64,000 bases of DNA, taken from NCBI GenBank assembly GCA_023333565.1, contig JAJKFH010000052.1, positions 1,736,001-1,800,000 of the forward strand. Reading direction: 5' to 3'. Origin of the DNA: Puffinus mauretanicus (taxonomy: Eukaryota > Chordata > Aves > Procellariiformes > Procellariidae). The translations under genes and the position numbers were made by a program. The notes beneath the pieces were generated by a model, which worked only from the letters and a program-made list of their open reading frames with translations, was not told where the DNA came from and did no database searches. This document shows, piece after piece, positions 24,854-37,220 of the stretch (its first letter is position 1; the number at the start of each line of letters is the position of its first letter).

Positions 24854-25859
24854 AAAAACTCTGGGCAATAAAAAAGCCCTTCATGCATCAGGAAACATAG
24901 TAATGCAATACTTGTCTTATCTTCACACTTACTCAGCAGGTATTTACAAAAGGGCGGCAGGAAGCTCTTTAAACTCGATCCTGTTACTTTGCTCAGGATG
25001 TCTCTTAATCAGAGCTGTTTACCTGTGTCCGTCGTACTGGAATTGTACTGTAAAGGCATCTGTAAAAAAACCCCTTGGTTTCTTGTGAATAGAGTTTTTC
25101 TCAATATGCTCTATAACAGACAAGGCTCTGAGCTAGTTTTTACTGTATGGCTTAAGGGCACTGACTGAAAACCTATAGGTTATTACGGTCCATTTAGTGA
25201 GTAAGATAGACCTATGCTTTAATGCTGTGTGTTTATGCTCTGCAGTATGGTAGAGAGGTGTGTGGTCAGGTTATTTCTCTGTAGGTTTTGTCACTGGGTG
25301 AACAGGAACTTCTTTTCTGCTCAGAGTAACGTGATAACGCAGGGACGCAGCACACACAACGTGGTGTGCTGGCCCGCGGGTCCCTTAGGTCTTGACTCCA
25401 GAATGCGCTTAAAAGGAAAATGTGAAAATGCCGTTGTTGTCTTCAGAAACCACATCTTGGAAGGACTTAATTGGACTTAACCGTGTGCTTGAAATTGAGC
25501 CACTCTTAACGGTAGTTTCCGTTTATTAGGGGTTGTTCCTGAAATGGTCAATGTGTGATTCGGAGTCCGACGTGGTGTACTTCAGTGTTCAGAGAGATGG
25601 TTTCTGATGCTCTTGCTGGCATGTGGCTTTTAATGGTCTCTCTGCATCTCATTATTTGGCATGTTTGTTTGTAGTAAACAAACCAGCTGCTTGCGTTTTA
25701 GTGTTGTGTCAATAGGGAAAACGCTGGGTTTGGAAAGAAAAGGCTTTACCCTGTGTGTAGCACACTTCATCCAAGGACCTGCAAGTGCTCCACAAATATT
25801 TGAAGCTCCTTCTCCGCTGAGAGAGGTTGTAGCCTTATTTGTTCTGGGTGTTGCTGGGT

Positions 25860-26130
25860 CCAGGTCCCATGTGGAGCCCCAGAGGAGGCTGGACCCTGCC
25901 CAAAGCCCGACGGCTGGCGGGGGAGCTGGAGGCAGCGGCCGCTGGCTGGGGCTGCTGGAGCCTGCTCTCTCACTAGTGTAAGCTCGTCGTCGCATGCCGC
26001 AGGCCAGAGCTGCTGCAGCGGCCAAGAGCCTACGTGCCCGGTGTCACGTGCGGAGGGTCGGACTCGAGCTCCTACGCTTCAGGGGGAGCAGGCGAAGGCT
26101 TCTGTCCGGGGGTGCTTGCTGCGTGGTTTG
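25860..26130. other. GC-rich, CpG-containing patch
   Basis: Contains CCCGACGGCTGGCGGGGG, a NotI-like GCGGCCGC core near 25936 and CGTCGTCGCATGCCGC near 25985. No exon or promoter motif was recognised. Confidence 0.4.
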
Positions 26131-26462
26131 TTGGTGGCCTAAAACAGTCCCTTGCATAATTTTGATGGGTTGTCACTCTGCACTTTAACGTCCTTTTTTT
26201 CAGGAAAAGCACTAATTCAGACATGCTCTGCCTGCCTGTATGCAGCGTCATGGCGGGGTGGTGGGATGGGTAGGAGGGCTGCTGGGGGCTTGAGCAGGAG
26301 GGTGGCACTCTCGGAGGGGTCCAGGTCCAAGCCAGCTTGGGCTTTAACTGGCTCCACAGCTGTAAAACCTGAGTTTCTTGTGTAGAAAATGCCTTGTGCC
26401 CTCCTGGCCTGGGAGCCGCTCCTTGTGGCTGCAGCAAAGCAAGCAGAGATAGGCAGAGTTTG

Positions 26463-26500
26463 AACTGATGCTGTAATTAAATTAAATTAACTGATGCTGT
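26463..26500 (+). repeat. 12-bp direct repeat flanking ATTAA repeat
   Basis: AACTGATGCTGT occurs at 26463-26474 and again at 26489-26500, with AATTAAATTAAATT between them. The two copies are identical, suggesting a recent local duplication or replication slippage. Confidence 0.75.
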
Positions 26501-26617
26501 TGCTGCAGCCCAGAAAGGAAGACAGATGTCTAAATGTGTTGGCTTTTCAGGTAGTGGTATTGCTCGGTGTGGCTAAAGCCCATCAGGAGAGAAAGGGGGA
26601 TACGCGTGACGGCTGTC

Positions 26618-26631
26618 CACGTGTGCACGTG
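26618..26631. promoter_or_regulatory. Two CACGTG E-boxes 2 bp apart
   Basis: The sequence CACGTG-TG-CACGTG carries two perfect canonical E-boxes (binding motif of MYC/MAX, USF and MiT/TFE factors) with a 2-bp spacer. Motif presence is certain; function is not known. Confidence 0.4.
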
Positions 26632-27443
26632 CGCGTTCACCAGGAGCTGCCTCTTCTCTGGCCAGAGTTGTGAGAGTCTCGTGGTTTCCAAAATCAGTGC
26701 CAGCCAGGCCTAATGGGCAGCACCTCTTAAGTATTGTTTGGAAAAGAAAACAGATTGCAACTTTGCAGTGCTAATATGCAAACGAGCACTGCGAAGGGAG
26801 GAAGAATTATTTCTGCTGACGGCAGCTAATGTTCCGTGAAAGTAAAATCACAAACCGCCTTGCACCTGGCTTGCTGAAATGCTGAAGGAGCAATGTTCCT
26901 CCAGTGCCCCCGTGGTGGCATCGCCTCCGCGCTGGCAGCGGAGGAGCACGGCCCTCTCCCTGCCCTGCCGCACCTTTCGGGGCGTTTAACTGCATGGGAA
27001 GACTCGGCCTGCCAGCAGCTGATGGAGTAAAGGAGCTGAGATGAACTTCAGTGTTGTGCCATGACTCCTGTGATATTTGGTATATTTAGGCTTCATTTCG
27101 AGTGATGTGGTTATGTGCAGCTCTCAGCATTTGTTTTCAAAAGAGCAAACGTTCTCCTACATTTCAGTGGCAGAAGCTTAAACGTGTAAACCCTAATGGC
27201 TCCCGTCTGAGCGCCAAAAAGAATATTTAAAAATTATTGTGTGTGCTTTTAAAAAGTACAGTTTGTGTGTGTTTGTCTTATGTTTTTATCTGGTGATAAC
27301 TCCTTCAGGCAGCTAGTGAGGGGACAGGGCTGGAACAGGATGGACGGAGCTTGGGTTCTTCATTCGTTTGTGGGTCTTGCAAGAACATGGGGAAAACGCT
27401 TGTGGAAAGTTACTCAGTTGTGGGGAGATTTGTAGAAAATCAT

Positions 27444-27477
27444 GCATGATATGTGCATATGCATGATATGTGCATAT
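27444..27477 (+). repeat. 17-bp perfect tandem repeat (two copies)
   Basis: The 17-bp unit GCATGATATGTGCATAT occurs twice without mismatch, followed by GTGCACATGTACA. The unit is rich in ATGCAT-like palindromic bits. Confidence 0.85.
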
Positions 27478-30014
27478 GTGCACATGTACAGAGAGACAGG
27501 ACGCCTTGAGTAAATAGATAGACAAGGATGCATGTGGGAGATAGATATCCTAATGCCGGCAGGGAACCGAAGGCAAAGATTTCCAGGATCATGGTTGGCC
27601 CTGGGGGCCCATACGGGTCACTTAAAATGCCTGTGGCTTCATTTCCCTTCTAGTCCCACCCTCTTCCTTGTCTATTAGATGGGTAAAACACAAAGATGTT
27701 TTGAGGCAGGGTGAATTAAATGTTTGTAAGAGAGTTTGGAGGCTCTCCAGCAGATGTTTTGAACTAGATTCTGTTCTTGCCTCTCCGGCGAAGGGCAGCA
27801 GCGGGAGCTCCGTGATTTAACTCTGGCTTCAGATTGAACGAGATCAGAATATGCTCCTTCTCTTGCTTTGTAACGCATACTGAAGTGTTTTTAGCTGTTG
27901 ACATATATTTTAAAGTTATCAATTGCTCCCTGTCTCATACTGTAGCATAGACCAACTTTGATCACAGAAGAAATTTCTGTGACACGGATTTCTGGCAGAA
28001 ATGTAAATTAGAGTTTTATTATAGCAGTGATGGAGGCACTGCTCTAATTCACAAATACATTTTGTTAACCAAATGCTACAGCTTCGTGTAAACATGTGTA
28101 TTGTATGGCATTAGATCAGTCTGCTTCCAGAAACAATATGGATGTCTGCTTTCTGTCCTTTGTTAGGTGAGCTTGCGCTTTTTTTTGAAGAAAGCGGCTT
28201 GCCTAGGTCGGGGGCTGTGATTGTGTGTGTGGCGGCAGACATCTGAAACGCTGAAGAGGAAAGAGGGGAGCAGCTCTTCCACAAGAGACGTGCCCCCAGG
28301 AGCGTGGGGTCCTCCCGCTGCTGTCCCCCACGTCCCCGCCGCTGCAGCAGCTCTCCGGGGATGCCCCAGGCTGCAGAGCTGGCTCCAACTGCAGCTTGGG
28401 TTGCCCTTACCTCGAATCCCATCCGTGGGCAAAAACCCACCAGTGCAGGACTGGTTTTAGCTGGTGTGGCACATCCACCGGGCCAAACGCAGGCAATGGC
28501 CTCTGTCGGCGCAGAGCAGCCATTCTCGGTGGTGCCAGCCACCACGGGACCCGCTTGGCTGCGGGTGATTTAATGCTGCAGCAAAGATGTGTTTGTCTCC
28601 CTGTCCAGCAGCGGAGGTAGTGGTGTGTCCCTGCCTTGCTGGGGTGTCCTGAGGATAATTAACATAAAAACGCCGTGGTGCTCAGATACCGCCGTTTGTG
28701 GCCAGGTCAGCGTGTGTGTTACGCTGGGGGATACAAAAAGGGTCGTCGTGGCAGCTCTTGCTTTACTTATATGGCATTTGTCATCTGTGTTGCCATCCAG
28801 AGATATTTCAGGCAGTAGGAGGTCCTAACGGTGGCACTCTCGGACCTGCGGCTGACCCCAGAGACCACCGAGGCCGTGAGCGTTCGGGCACTGGGCAGTG
28901 CCATGTCTCTGCCCATTCTCAGCAAGAGACGCTGCTCTTCTACAGTGAAATTTTAAGTTTGTTGGTGCAGATCTCCATCGATGCAGGTCTGTAAGTAGCA
29001 CAGCATCTAGCGAGTTGTTCTTAGCCCGTATTTGGGGGGGTTCGTGTGTTGCTAGTGACCACGTAGAGTCGAGTCTCGGGTTCTTGCAGCAGGGTAGTCG
29101 TGTGTACCCTCTGTACCCTTTTCTGTCGGGATCTTGGAGCACTGAACTGCAGCTGGATGTTTATTAGCTGCAGTGCTGCTGGCCTGGGAGAAGGGCAGAG
29201 GATCGGGGATGTCTCGCCGGCTCCTGCAAGCTCTCCAAGACTCCGTCTTGGTGTCAGCTCCTCTGACTCTCTTATTCCGTTTCAGAAATGCAGCGCTGGA
29301 ACCTATTTTCCCATCAAGCTAAGGAGACCCAGGGGACAGCTGCCTGTGCACTGGCGGGCATAAATTGTTCTGGGCAATTAGACCTGGCTGCAGGACTTGA
29401 TTGCGGAGATCGGACCCAGCCCGAGGCTTGCTTTGCTCTGATGGAGGCAGGCTATTCTGTCTCTGTAAAAGCACAGCAAACGTATACATGCCCTGCGGCC
29501 AAGGAGAGGGTAGCACTATGATGGTCTTGCTTGGCTCTCTGTGTCGCTATTGTCTTCAGCTTGATTTCCATCGTGAAAGGCATCCCTGAAGTACCCAGCG
29601 TTACAGGTAACTGGGAGATGAGGGCCACCTCCTCAGGAGAGAGCAGCTGCCGGTGCCCGGATGAATGACGAGTTGTTAATGCTGCCTCCTGGAGCGGTTT
29701 GTTCTGCATCCCTTTTTCTTGTAGGGACCCCTCTGCTTCTCTCTGGTGGTGGTCCTGGCTGCATAGGTATATCGTACCTTTTGGAGAAATGTCCCTGGGA
29801 GTTTATACGATGCCAACCATTCTGCTGGGTGGAGGTCATTATCAACCCAAGCTGACGTTACACCATCTTACTGGCACTGGCCTTGCTTCTTTTCCTTCCT
29901 GTTTTCACTGCCTTCTCTGCTGCTGGTCCTGTAGTGGCACAGCAGCCCCTGGTGCCAAAGAAAGAACTGTCTCTATGTTTCTGAGTTGTTTGTTTCTTGG
30001 TTAGGGTTTGGGTA

Positions 30015-30027
30015 TTTTTTTTTTTTT
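30015..30027 (+). repeat. T13 homopolymer
   Basis: Thirteen T followed by GCAAGAACC. Confidence 0.8.
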
Positions 30028-30689
30028 GCAAGAACCTTGTCTTCCTAGTTGGTGGTGTTAGCTAATGTGTGCTGGAAGTCTGATGGGACAAGGGAAGTTC
30101 TCAGCCAAGACAGCAGGTCAAAGGAAAACTCCAAGAGTCCTCATGTAGTTTATAACTTGACCTGAGCGTGGCAAAGAGCCTTGCTTTCATCAATACTTCA
30201 TATTGTTAATGCCAGAGAAGGAATTAATGAGAAATCGTCTGTGGAGTCATCTTTAATTTGTCCTGCTGTGGAAAGCTGTTTTTTCTGGAGAGCATTAGTC
30301 ATTCTTACATCCCCCTTGGTAGAGTAAGCGTTGAGTAACGTGCTGGTGTTTTGCAGGAGCATTTTGAAGTCCAAGAGTAGCCACTATGCTTTTTGGCAAG
30401 CATTTGGGATGCTCTTTGCCATGTCACGGCTGGTGAGCAAGCCTTGAGATTAACGTGATTGAATGACTGTTTTAATTTCAGCCCTGATGGAGCAAAATTA
30501 GTTACAATGATATGTGTGTGTTGAATAAAATTGTAGTTTTATTAGCTATAATTGCTGAAGAAGACTTTTTAAAGACTTGACTGCTGGGGGGAAAAATTGC
30601 TAGCACTGGAATTTGTTCTTGCACAGTATGGCATTGATTATTATCATGGTGCATAATATGTCAGTGCTCAGTTGGTAAGTCGTCACTGC

Positions 30690-31145
30690 GAAACACCGGG
30701 AAGCGCTCAGCGAGGGACCTCACCGTGTGTCTCCAGCCCCCCGGGGAGCGCCACACAAATTGTGCCTGATCGGCAGAGGATACGGATCTCTCGCCACGCA
30801 GCCGGGAGCCGGGGCTACCTCGTGAAGCTGTAGCGGTTCGTGCTTTCAGCCCTGGAGGTCTCCGGTTTGCTCCCTGGTGCATTGGCCAAGACAGCAGCCG
30901 TCAGGGTGAGCGCAGGATGGAGCCCCTCTGCGTGGGGGGGTGGAGCGGGGACCAGCCACGCTCTGGGTCGGGAGCCTGTGGTCCGGCGTGGTCCTCTGTG
31001 CTGGGACACGGCGCTGCAAACACCGCTGGCTGGGGTGGGGAGGGACCCGGCCTCGCAGCGAAGGCGCCTGGGCGATGAGCGAGGGTGCTTCGGGTGCCTT
31101 CGGACAGGGGAGGGAGCCGCGCCGGGAGAAGGGGGGGCGTGCTTG
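30690..31145. other. GC-rich, CpG-rich patch of about 450 bp
   Basis: CpG-dense sequence with overlapping open frames of up to 128 codons on both strands, as expected from composition. It ends at a G7 run near 31129 and switches abruptly to AT-rich sequence. No promoter element or exon was recognised. Confidence 0.45.
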
Positions 31146-32830
31146 ACAGAAAGAGGGGAAAAGGTTAAAGTATTTATTTCTTTGTTTAATTCCATTGTAA
31201 TCTAACCCAGAGGCCTGATGTGGGGGAACCATTTTTTCTAACTGTCTGGCATGCGATATGCATTTGTCTTAATTTATGTGGGGGGAGGTTGTAAATCTGC
31301 AGAAGCACGTTGCGGGTGCTTAGATTTCACAGGCGCGTTTAAAATAATAGCACCTGACAGTTTACTAGCAGCTAAGAGGTTTTTCTGCTTCAGAAAGCAA
31401 AATATTGGAGGAGTTGTGCAGTGTGTATAAATAATTTGAGGAATTAGATCAAAATATCCAGCACACTTTTCTTGGGAGAGCAGAAGAAGTGATAGACCTG
31501 TAAAGTTTACGAGTCAGGGGACGGAGGGGGTAGAAACACAACCCAGCTGTGTGTAGCTGAATGTCATCCTTCTGTAATTCCTTTTCTCCCAGGCCCCAGT
31601 CTGAATTGCCACAGTGTTCGATTACAGCGCGTTATTTCATTTGTCTGCCCTAATTCTTCTTTACCTTGAAGGGATGGAGCACGTAGCACCAAATCTGCTC
31701 AGGAGCGATGGAAACAAACAGCCCCCCGTCCCCGGGTACCCCTGGGGGAAACGCAGAACATCTCGGCCTCCTCTGGACGTGTCGGAAACTCAGGTTTTGG
31801 ATCAGGAAAAACTTTCCTGGGCTGGATGAGGAGGAGTGTGAGGCATAAAGACTGCTGTGTCCATGCAATATAGTTACGGAAGTCGGTAGTTTCCCCATGG
31901 AGGTTTTACTCAATGAGTAAACTTGATTCAAATGGAAAAAAAAGAACTCGGAGATGTGAAATAGTGGCTGTTGCTACTCCTGTGTGCATGCAGGCACCTT
32001 GTAAATGAACATTGGCTTTACAAGCTGCGTGCACGTGGACCACCTCCTGGGTTCACCGGTCCATGCAGACATTGCGCCGTTGTAGAAATACAAGTTGAGG
32101 CATAAAGTTTTCCAGAAAGCATCCTGGTTTGGTCATCTCGGCCTTCGGTGGCAGCACCGTGCTCCCGTTCCTGGAGCGCTGTCCTCCAGCAGCTCGCTGA
32201 ACCGCTGCCGGTCTTTGCAGAGGATTCAGCCTGTTCGTTAAGGCGTGAGCGGCGAGGGGCTGGCGCCAGGTTTGATCATCTCTGGCTGCTCAGGACTGCC
32301 CCGTGAAAATCCTGAAGAGGGAAGTGGGAGGAATGAATGGAGAATATTGTGTGTTCTTGTGCCGGGCTAGATCAGTTGCATTAAATTCAGAGCCTTTCTG
32401 AGTACAATTAATAGTCATTTTATTTAGGTCACCCTGGTTTTGTTGCTTTAAATGTATGCCTCCATTAAAGTGGAAGAAAATCAAATACATTTATCTCTGT
32501 GGAGCCTTTTGTGAACTGGTTGGGCATATTTTAAATAACCCTGGGAACTGTTAGGATTATTAAAGCCTTTGGCTCCTCCAGTTTTTTTTCTTTCCTCCTA
32601 TTCTCCCCTATTCCTCCTTCCAGGCAGTGATTAAAGAAGTGGTATAGCCCTTCCTTTTCTCAGAGCCCCAAGTGGGTTGGAAAAAAAAAGTTAAATAAAC
32701 TAAAGCCCATTAGTTAGGCTTTATATAAGAAACCGGTTCTAAATTGGATATATGTATTGGGGTATGCTGGGAAAGAGGAGAAGTCTGTTGGGCTTAAGTG
32801 TCCATTTGTAACTGGTATTATCTGGCAAGT

Positions 32831-32860
32831 CTCTTTTTTTTTTTTTTTTCTTTTTTTTTT
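32831..32860 (+). repeat. Long T-rich tract
   Basis: A T run of 16 (32834-32849), one C, and a further T10 run, followed by ATTTACC. The length is likely to vary between individuals and assemblies. Confidence 0.85.
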
Positions 32861-35800
32861 ATTTACCTTAAGTGCTTAGACTGCGTTCATTTTGTAATAC
32901 ACTCTCATTTGATGCTGATAATTAGTTCAAATTAATCAGCTCCTTTAAGCCACCATATTGAGCCATGCTAGATCTGAAAAGAGAAATTTTTGCATTGCCA
33001 GCTGCTTTCTGAGTGCGCTGGGTGGGACGTGGCTCTCTGCTTGGTGGCTCAGCATCTCCCACCTGTACTGGTGAAATCCAGCTCTTTGCTGGTGTGTTGT
33101 TCTTCGCCGCGCCCAGAGAACGCGCTTACAGGAGGCCGTTTCCGAAGCTGGTAACAGGGCTCGGCTGGCAGTGGGCGGTGGGTGATCAGTCCTGGTGTAC
33201 CAGCCAACCCTTGCAGGTGGCGATTGCGTCTTCCAGCCCTGTTTCTACCCCTGGAGGGAACTTTCTTCTCTTCTGTAAGCAAGGTGCTGGTTGCGTGTTT
33301 TGAGTTGAGACCTGGAAAACTTGCTGTCCAAGCGTCTTTAAAATATTGGGCCAGCGAGGGAGCCTCAGGTTGGAGGAGGGGGTTAACTTTTGGACAGTCA
33401 CAGCTACTGCATCTACTTGAGTTTCATCTGTGGGTTGTTTTTTTTTTCCTTCCCCTGAAACAGGGATCAATTTGCTTACTACAGGGTTTACTGCCGGTTA
33501 CCTTGACTGTGTCCCTTATTTCTCCTTGATGAAAACTTGAACAAGCCGCTTGTGTTTGATTCACAGAGAACCGTGAGAAACGGGCTGTGTGTGTGAGGCA
33601 GTGTGGTTTTCTCATTCTATTCAGCCCTTTGTATATTCAAATTCTTCTAGTTTCAGTTCTTGCTGTTCTGCCAGATTTCCATACCATTGATGGGTTTTCT
33701 GAATTAATAAGTTTCTTTCTCCCCCTCCCTCCCATACCCTCGCCACCTTTTTGCAACTGGTGAAAAGTTTTTCTAAGCGCGCTGCCCTCTCCATATTGAT
33801 TTTCTTCTCTTGCTTGTCTAACCGGCTCTTAGATGTTTTATTTTGCAAAGCGTTAATAGAATTTTCCTTTTGCCATTGCACTTTATCTATTCAGGAGGTT
33901 TCAAGAAGTCTCATTGTGTCACCGGGCTATGGAGGAAAGAGGCTATTCTTCTGTTACAATGGCTGCCCTAAAAAATAACGCAGGGTGGGGTAAACTCAGA
34001 AAGGGCAGAGACGGAGATAAAATGTTCTGACCTTAGGAAACAGAAAAGATAACCAATTAGACATTGTTGAAAGGGCACCAGCTGGCTTAAAGAACACCCC
34101 ACTGATTATTTTTTCTTAAAGGCATGCTTGGTCCACGTCTCAAACTCAGCTGCAGAGCCGCTTGCTCCCTTGCAGGTTTTCAGATTTGAACTGGCGGGGC
34201 TGGCCCTTTCGTAGGTAGCTGCGCGCCCGGTTCTATCCCAGAAGTAGGTAACGCTGCTTGGAGGGATGAAGCACCCACCTCCAGGGTATCCGCGCTCCTC
34301 GGGGTCCCAGCCAGCACGATGGAAATCTCCTGGATTAGCTCATGCAGGCTGCGTTCGTTACTGCTAATAAGGATTTATTTGCATAAAAAAGATCTCTGCC
34401 AAGATCATCATTCCAGCAAAGCAGGGCCTTAGTACACATGGCACAAAACGTTGTTTGCCCAGAGGACGTGTATCTGGTGGGTGAGACGATGTGTCACGGC
34501 ATACAGGTGAGGTGAACAAAGCTGCAGTTCCCCAGTATGACCAGGAACTGGGCCCAGAGCCCCCTCACCCCTCCAGTGCCTGGTCCCATGCCAGGACCTG
34601 TCCCTTCTCCGTCATGGCAGCACTTGGAGGAGCAGGATGAGGCTGCACAAGAGGTTCAGACCCGTGGTGGTGCTGCTGTGGGCCACAGCGGAGCCCAGGA
34701 GAGGGTTTTGCACCCTGCAGCTCAGGCTTCAGCCTACTGGGAGGCTTCGGGCTGAGACGTGGCCATGCAAAGCGAGGCTAGAGTCGTGTTGTGCCTGTCT
34801 CTTCTCCCCCTAACAGCAATACAAGCAGCCCTTCTAAAGTCCCCAGTAATGTCCTTGCAGGAGGAGTCATTCTGAAACGTGTGGATCCAGCCAGGAGAGC
34901 CTGCGCACAGCGGCAGCCTCTGGGTCGGGGGACAGAGGACCTCTCTGGGCTGGTGGGATCTGTGCTGCAGGGGGTCCAAGACCTCTCTGGGCTCTGGTAC
35001 GGGATTTGAGGCAGAAAGGTTACACTGGAAGAGTTGCATGTTAAAACTTCTGCAACAGCGATCAGCGGGAGGACAAAAGGGTGGTCAGCACGCTCGCGTG
35101 GACCGAGGCGAGGGAAGCCGCGTGCTCTAGGAAACAGCGTTAGGTGCAACATGTAATTTTTGATTCTAGTGAGGCCAAGACCTGTGAGAATGAAAAATAA
35201 AGATTGCTGCGCAAACGTAACCCTGGAGCAGAGATAAGCGGTGGTGGTAGGGTGAAGGGCAGCTCTGTCCTTATCTGCCTCCTGGTGTTGCTCATACTTG
35301 CAAGTTTTCTTCCTTGGAGTGAAGAAAGACGGCAGGACAAATGGCTCTGTGCTTAATGTGGTTTGGATTTTTCAGTGCATCAGCATCTTTAGGTCTCATT
35401 CAAGATGGGTATCAAGGAGGCATGCAGTTCTCCACCATCTCTGGCCATTGCTAACACATTTTGCAAACCACTTTGACTGAAAAAGTTAAGAACAAGTTAA
35501 CCAGAGACAGGTTTTTGGATGAGTTTAGGCATCGTGTAGGGTTTTGCTGCACTGTATTTTTTTACTATCTCCTGGAACATATTTCAATCCCATAGTTAAG
35601 AGAGGTTCAAGCTGTGTTTTTACCACCTTCCCAAAATATGTCTCTGCCCAGCCAAGACTGAGATTGTAATTCTGCACAGAAGTAGGCTGGATGTGTGTTC
35701 CCCTGCATATGAGGACTACACTCAAACTATACCCCCTGAACTGTGAATTTTATCCAGGTGGGAGCTTTCAAATCCTGCTGTAATTCCAGGATCAGGTCAA

Positions 35801-36195
35801 GGCAGCAGAAGCTGGCACAGCTACCGAAAGTGGTCCCACCTTCCCGTAAGGTGCTGCTTCCCTGCCTCTGCAGCAGCCCGTCCCTTGTGTCAGCACAAGC
35901 CTTGGTTTGGCCATGCTGGGAAACTGATCTGACTTAAAACTAACCTGGAAGAGAAAGTGCGGTTCATTTTAAGCTGGAGCAGTTCCCTGGCTTGATCTGC
36001 TGTGCAAACGTGTGGGCAGGAAGGAAGAGGTCAGCACAAAGGGGGCACGGGCAGTTGGGGTGAAAGGTGGACCCTTTGGTGGCACTGTGTAAGGTGAAGA
36101 GAGCATGTAACTGCATTGTAAGTCACTTTCCTAAAATAAATGTTTCATAGAAAGCCAGAATACAAGAACATGGAAGTATCATAAAAATTACTGGG

Positions 36196-36251
36196 GAAAA
36201 AAACCTAAAAAAAACCCCAAACAAACAAAAAACCCCACCCCAAAACCCACC
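36196..36251 (+). repeat. A/C-rich low-complexity tract (AAACCCC-like)
   Basis: About 56 bases consisting almost only of A and C, with AAAACCCC, AAACAAAC and CCCCACCCC blocks. The C-runs lie on the plus strand, so the minus strand is G-rich and could form a loose quadruplex. Confidence 0.75.
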
Positions 36252-36586
36252 TCCACAGATAACCAGTGGAGTCCTTTAAAGAACGAAATCTTTTCTTCAA
36301 AGATCTTCTCCCTTCCCCCAAGGTCTTCTGCAATTTAACAGTGATACAGGTTTTCATCAGCTTCTAGTTTAAAATGGGGAATAGCAAGTCCTTAATTTCT
36401 TTTCAGAAAGATTGCCCAGGACGTTTCCTGCAGCATGCAGGACCGACCTGCCCCGGCTCCCGCCGCCTCTGAGCAACAGTTTAAAATGTGATAATGCTGG
36501 CAAATAAACCCCAGCACAACATCCTTCTAAAATAAGTGTAAAATTTTAGGTGTGGCTGCACAGATTAAATGGAGGTGGAATAAATC

Positions 36587-36594
36587 ATGCAAAT
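36587..36594 (+). promoter_or_regulatory. Octamer (POU) motif ATGCAAAT
   Basis: A perfect octamer lies in an AT-rich setting (ATAAATCATGCAAATAG) about 630 bp upstream of the MSI2 exon. Inverted copies occur at 34377-34384 and 9727-9734. Binding is not shown. Confidence 0.35.
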
Positions 36595-37197
36595 AGTAAT
36601 GAAAGTTGAAAGCAATTTGGTTGCACTTCAATACGTTTCATCAGTCATCTCTCTTCTGAAGTGGAAATGCCAAGCCTGATGCGAATTAAACTTTCTCCCT
36701 CCTCCCTCTCCCCGCTTTCCTCTAGCTTTTCAAAAGGCCTTTTCAAAACCTCTGAATACCTTTCTTGGCTGACCAGATTTTACCCTGCTCATACTTCTTG
36801 AAACCTCCTAATTCTCAGCCAAGACAGTGACTCTAATTTGGAGAAATCACGGGCTTGATTTGCGTCCACGATTCCTCTCTTGGCCCTTCCTTATCTCCCT
36901 CCAAAAGGGAAAAGGTTGAGGTGAGGCATGGCCAGGGATGAGAGGTGGAAGAGCTCCTTAGATATTTGGCTTTTTAGGGCAACAGAACTAATGTTCGCTT
37001 TTCTGCTTTAGGATCAAATGTCAGCTAGGACGCGGGTTGAAAGCAGCAGATTTCCAAAAAGAACTGAGTCTGAGCAAAGGCAAGGAGATCTGATGAATCA
37101 TTTGTACCTGCGCTGAGGCTGCTCCTGCCTTTGTCTCCCCTTCCCAGTCTGTCCGCTGTGTCTTTGCGAACCGTGTAGCCCAAGTGTTAAAGCACGC

Positions 37198-37220
37198 ATC
37201 TCCCCTCTTCTGTCTTGCAG
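37198..37220 (+). promoter_or_regulatory. MSI2: Splice acceptor of the MSI2 exon
   Basis: A run of pyrimidines (TCTCCCCTCTTCTGTCTTG) ends in CAG directly before the exon. A further pyrimidine-rich stretch lies at about 37121-37165. A plausible branch-point adenine sits in GTGTTAAAG near 37188-37191. The first exon bases are GTAGAG, so the junction reads CAG|GTAGAG and itself looks like a weak donor. Confidence 0.85.

Larger units (their letters stand above)
15200..25860 (+). other. MSI2: MSI2 intron block, no gene seen
   Basis: Non-coding. AT-rich parts lie at about 15200-15600, 18000-18700, 20130-20270 and 21430-21740. It includes a recursive-splice-like site at 17010/17011, weak MIR-like remnants near 20559 and 24192, a GT/CA stretch and a 29-bp tandem duplication at 22221-22344, paired palindromes at 23817-23854 and a T16 run. 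Open frames of 188-195 codons (17271-17846 and 21752-22339) lie in GC-rich DNA, overlap others on the opposite strand, and resemble nothing known. Confidence 0.6.
26131..30685 (+). other. MSI2: MSI2 intron block, no gene seen
   Basis: Non-coding. It contains a 12-bp direct repeat around an ATTAA repeat (26463-26500), a pair of E-boxes (26618-26631), a 17-bp tandem repeat (27444-27477), AT-rich sequence at about 27890-28090, a moderately GC-rich stretch at 28250-28560, a T13 run at 30015-30027 and AT-rich sequence at about 30450-30660. Confidence 0.6.
31146..37197 (+). other. MSI2: MSI2 intron just upstream of the exon, no gene seen
   Basis: Non-coding. It contains a T-rich tract at 32831-32860, C/T-rich stretches near 33715-33745, octamer motifs at 34377-34384 and 36587-36594, an A/C-rich low-complexity tract at 36196-36251, and AT-rich sequence at about 36480-36620. 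The last 100 bases before the exon are pyrimidine-rich. Confidence 0.6.
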
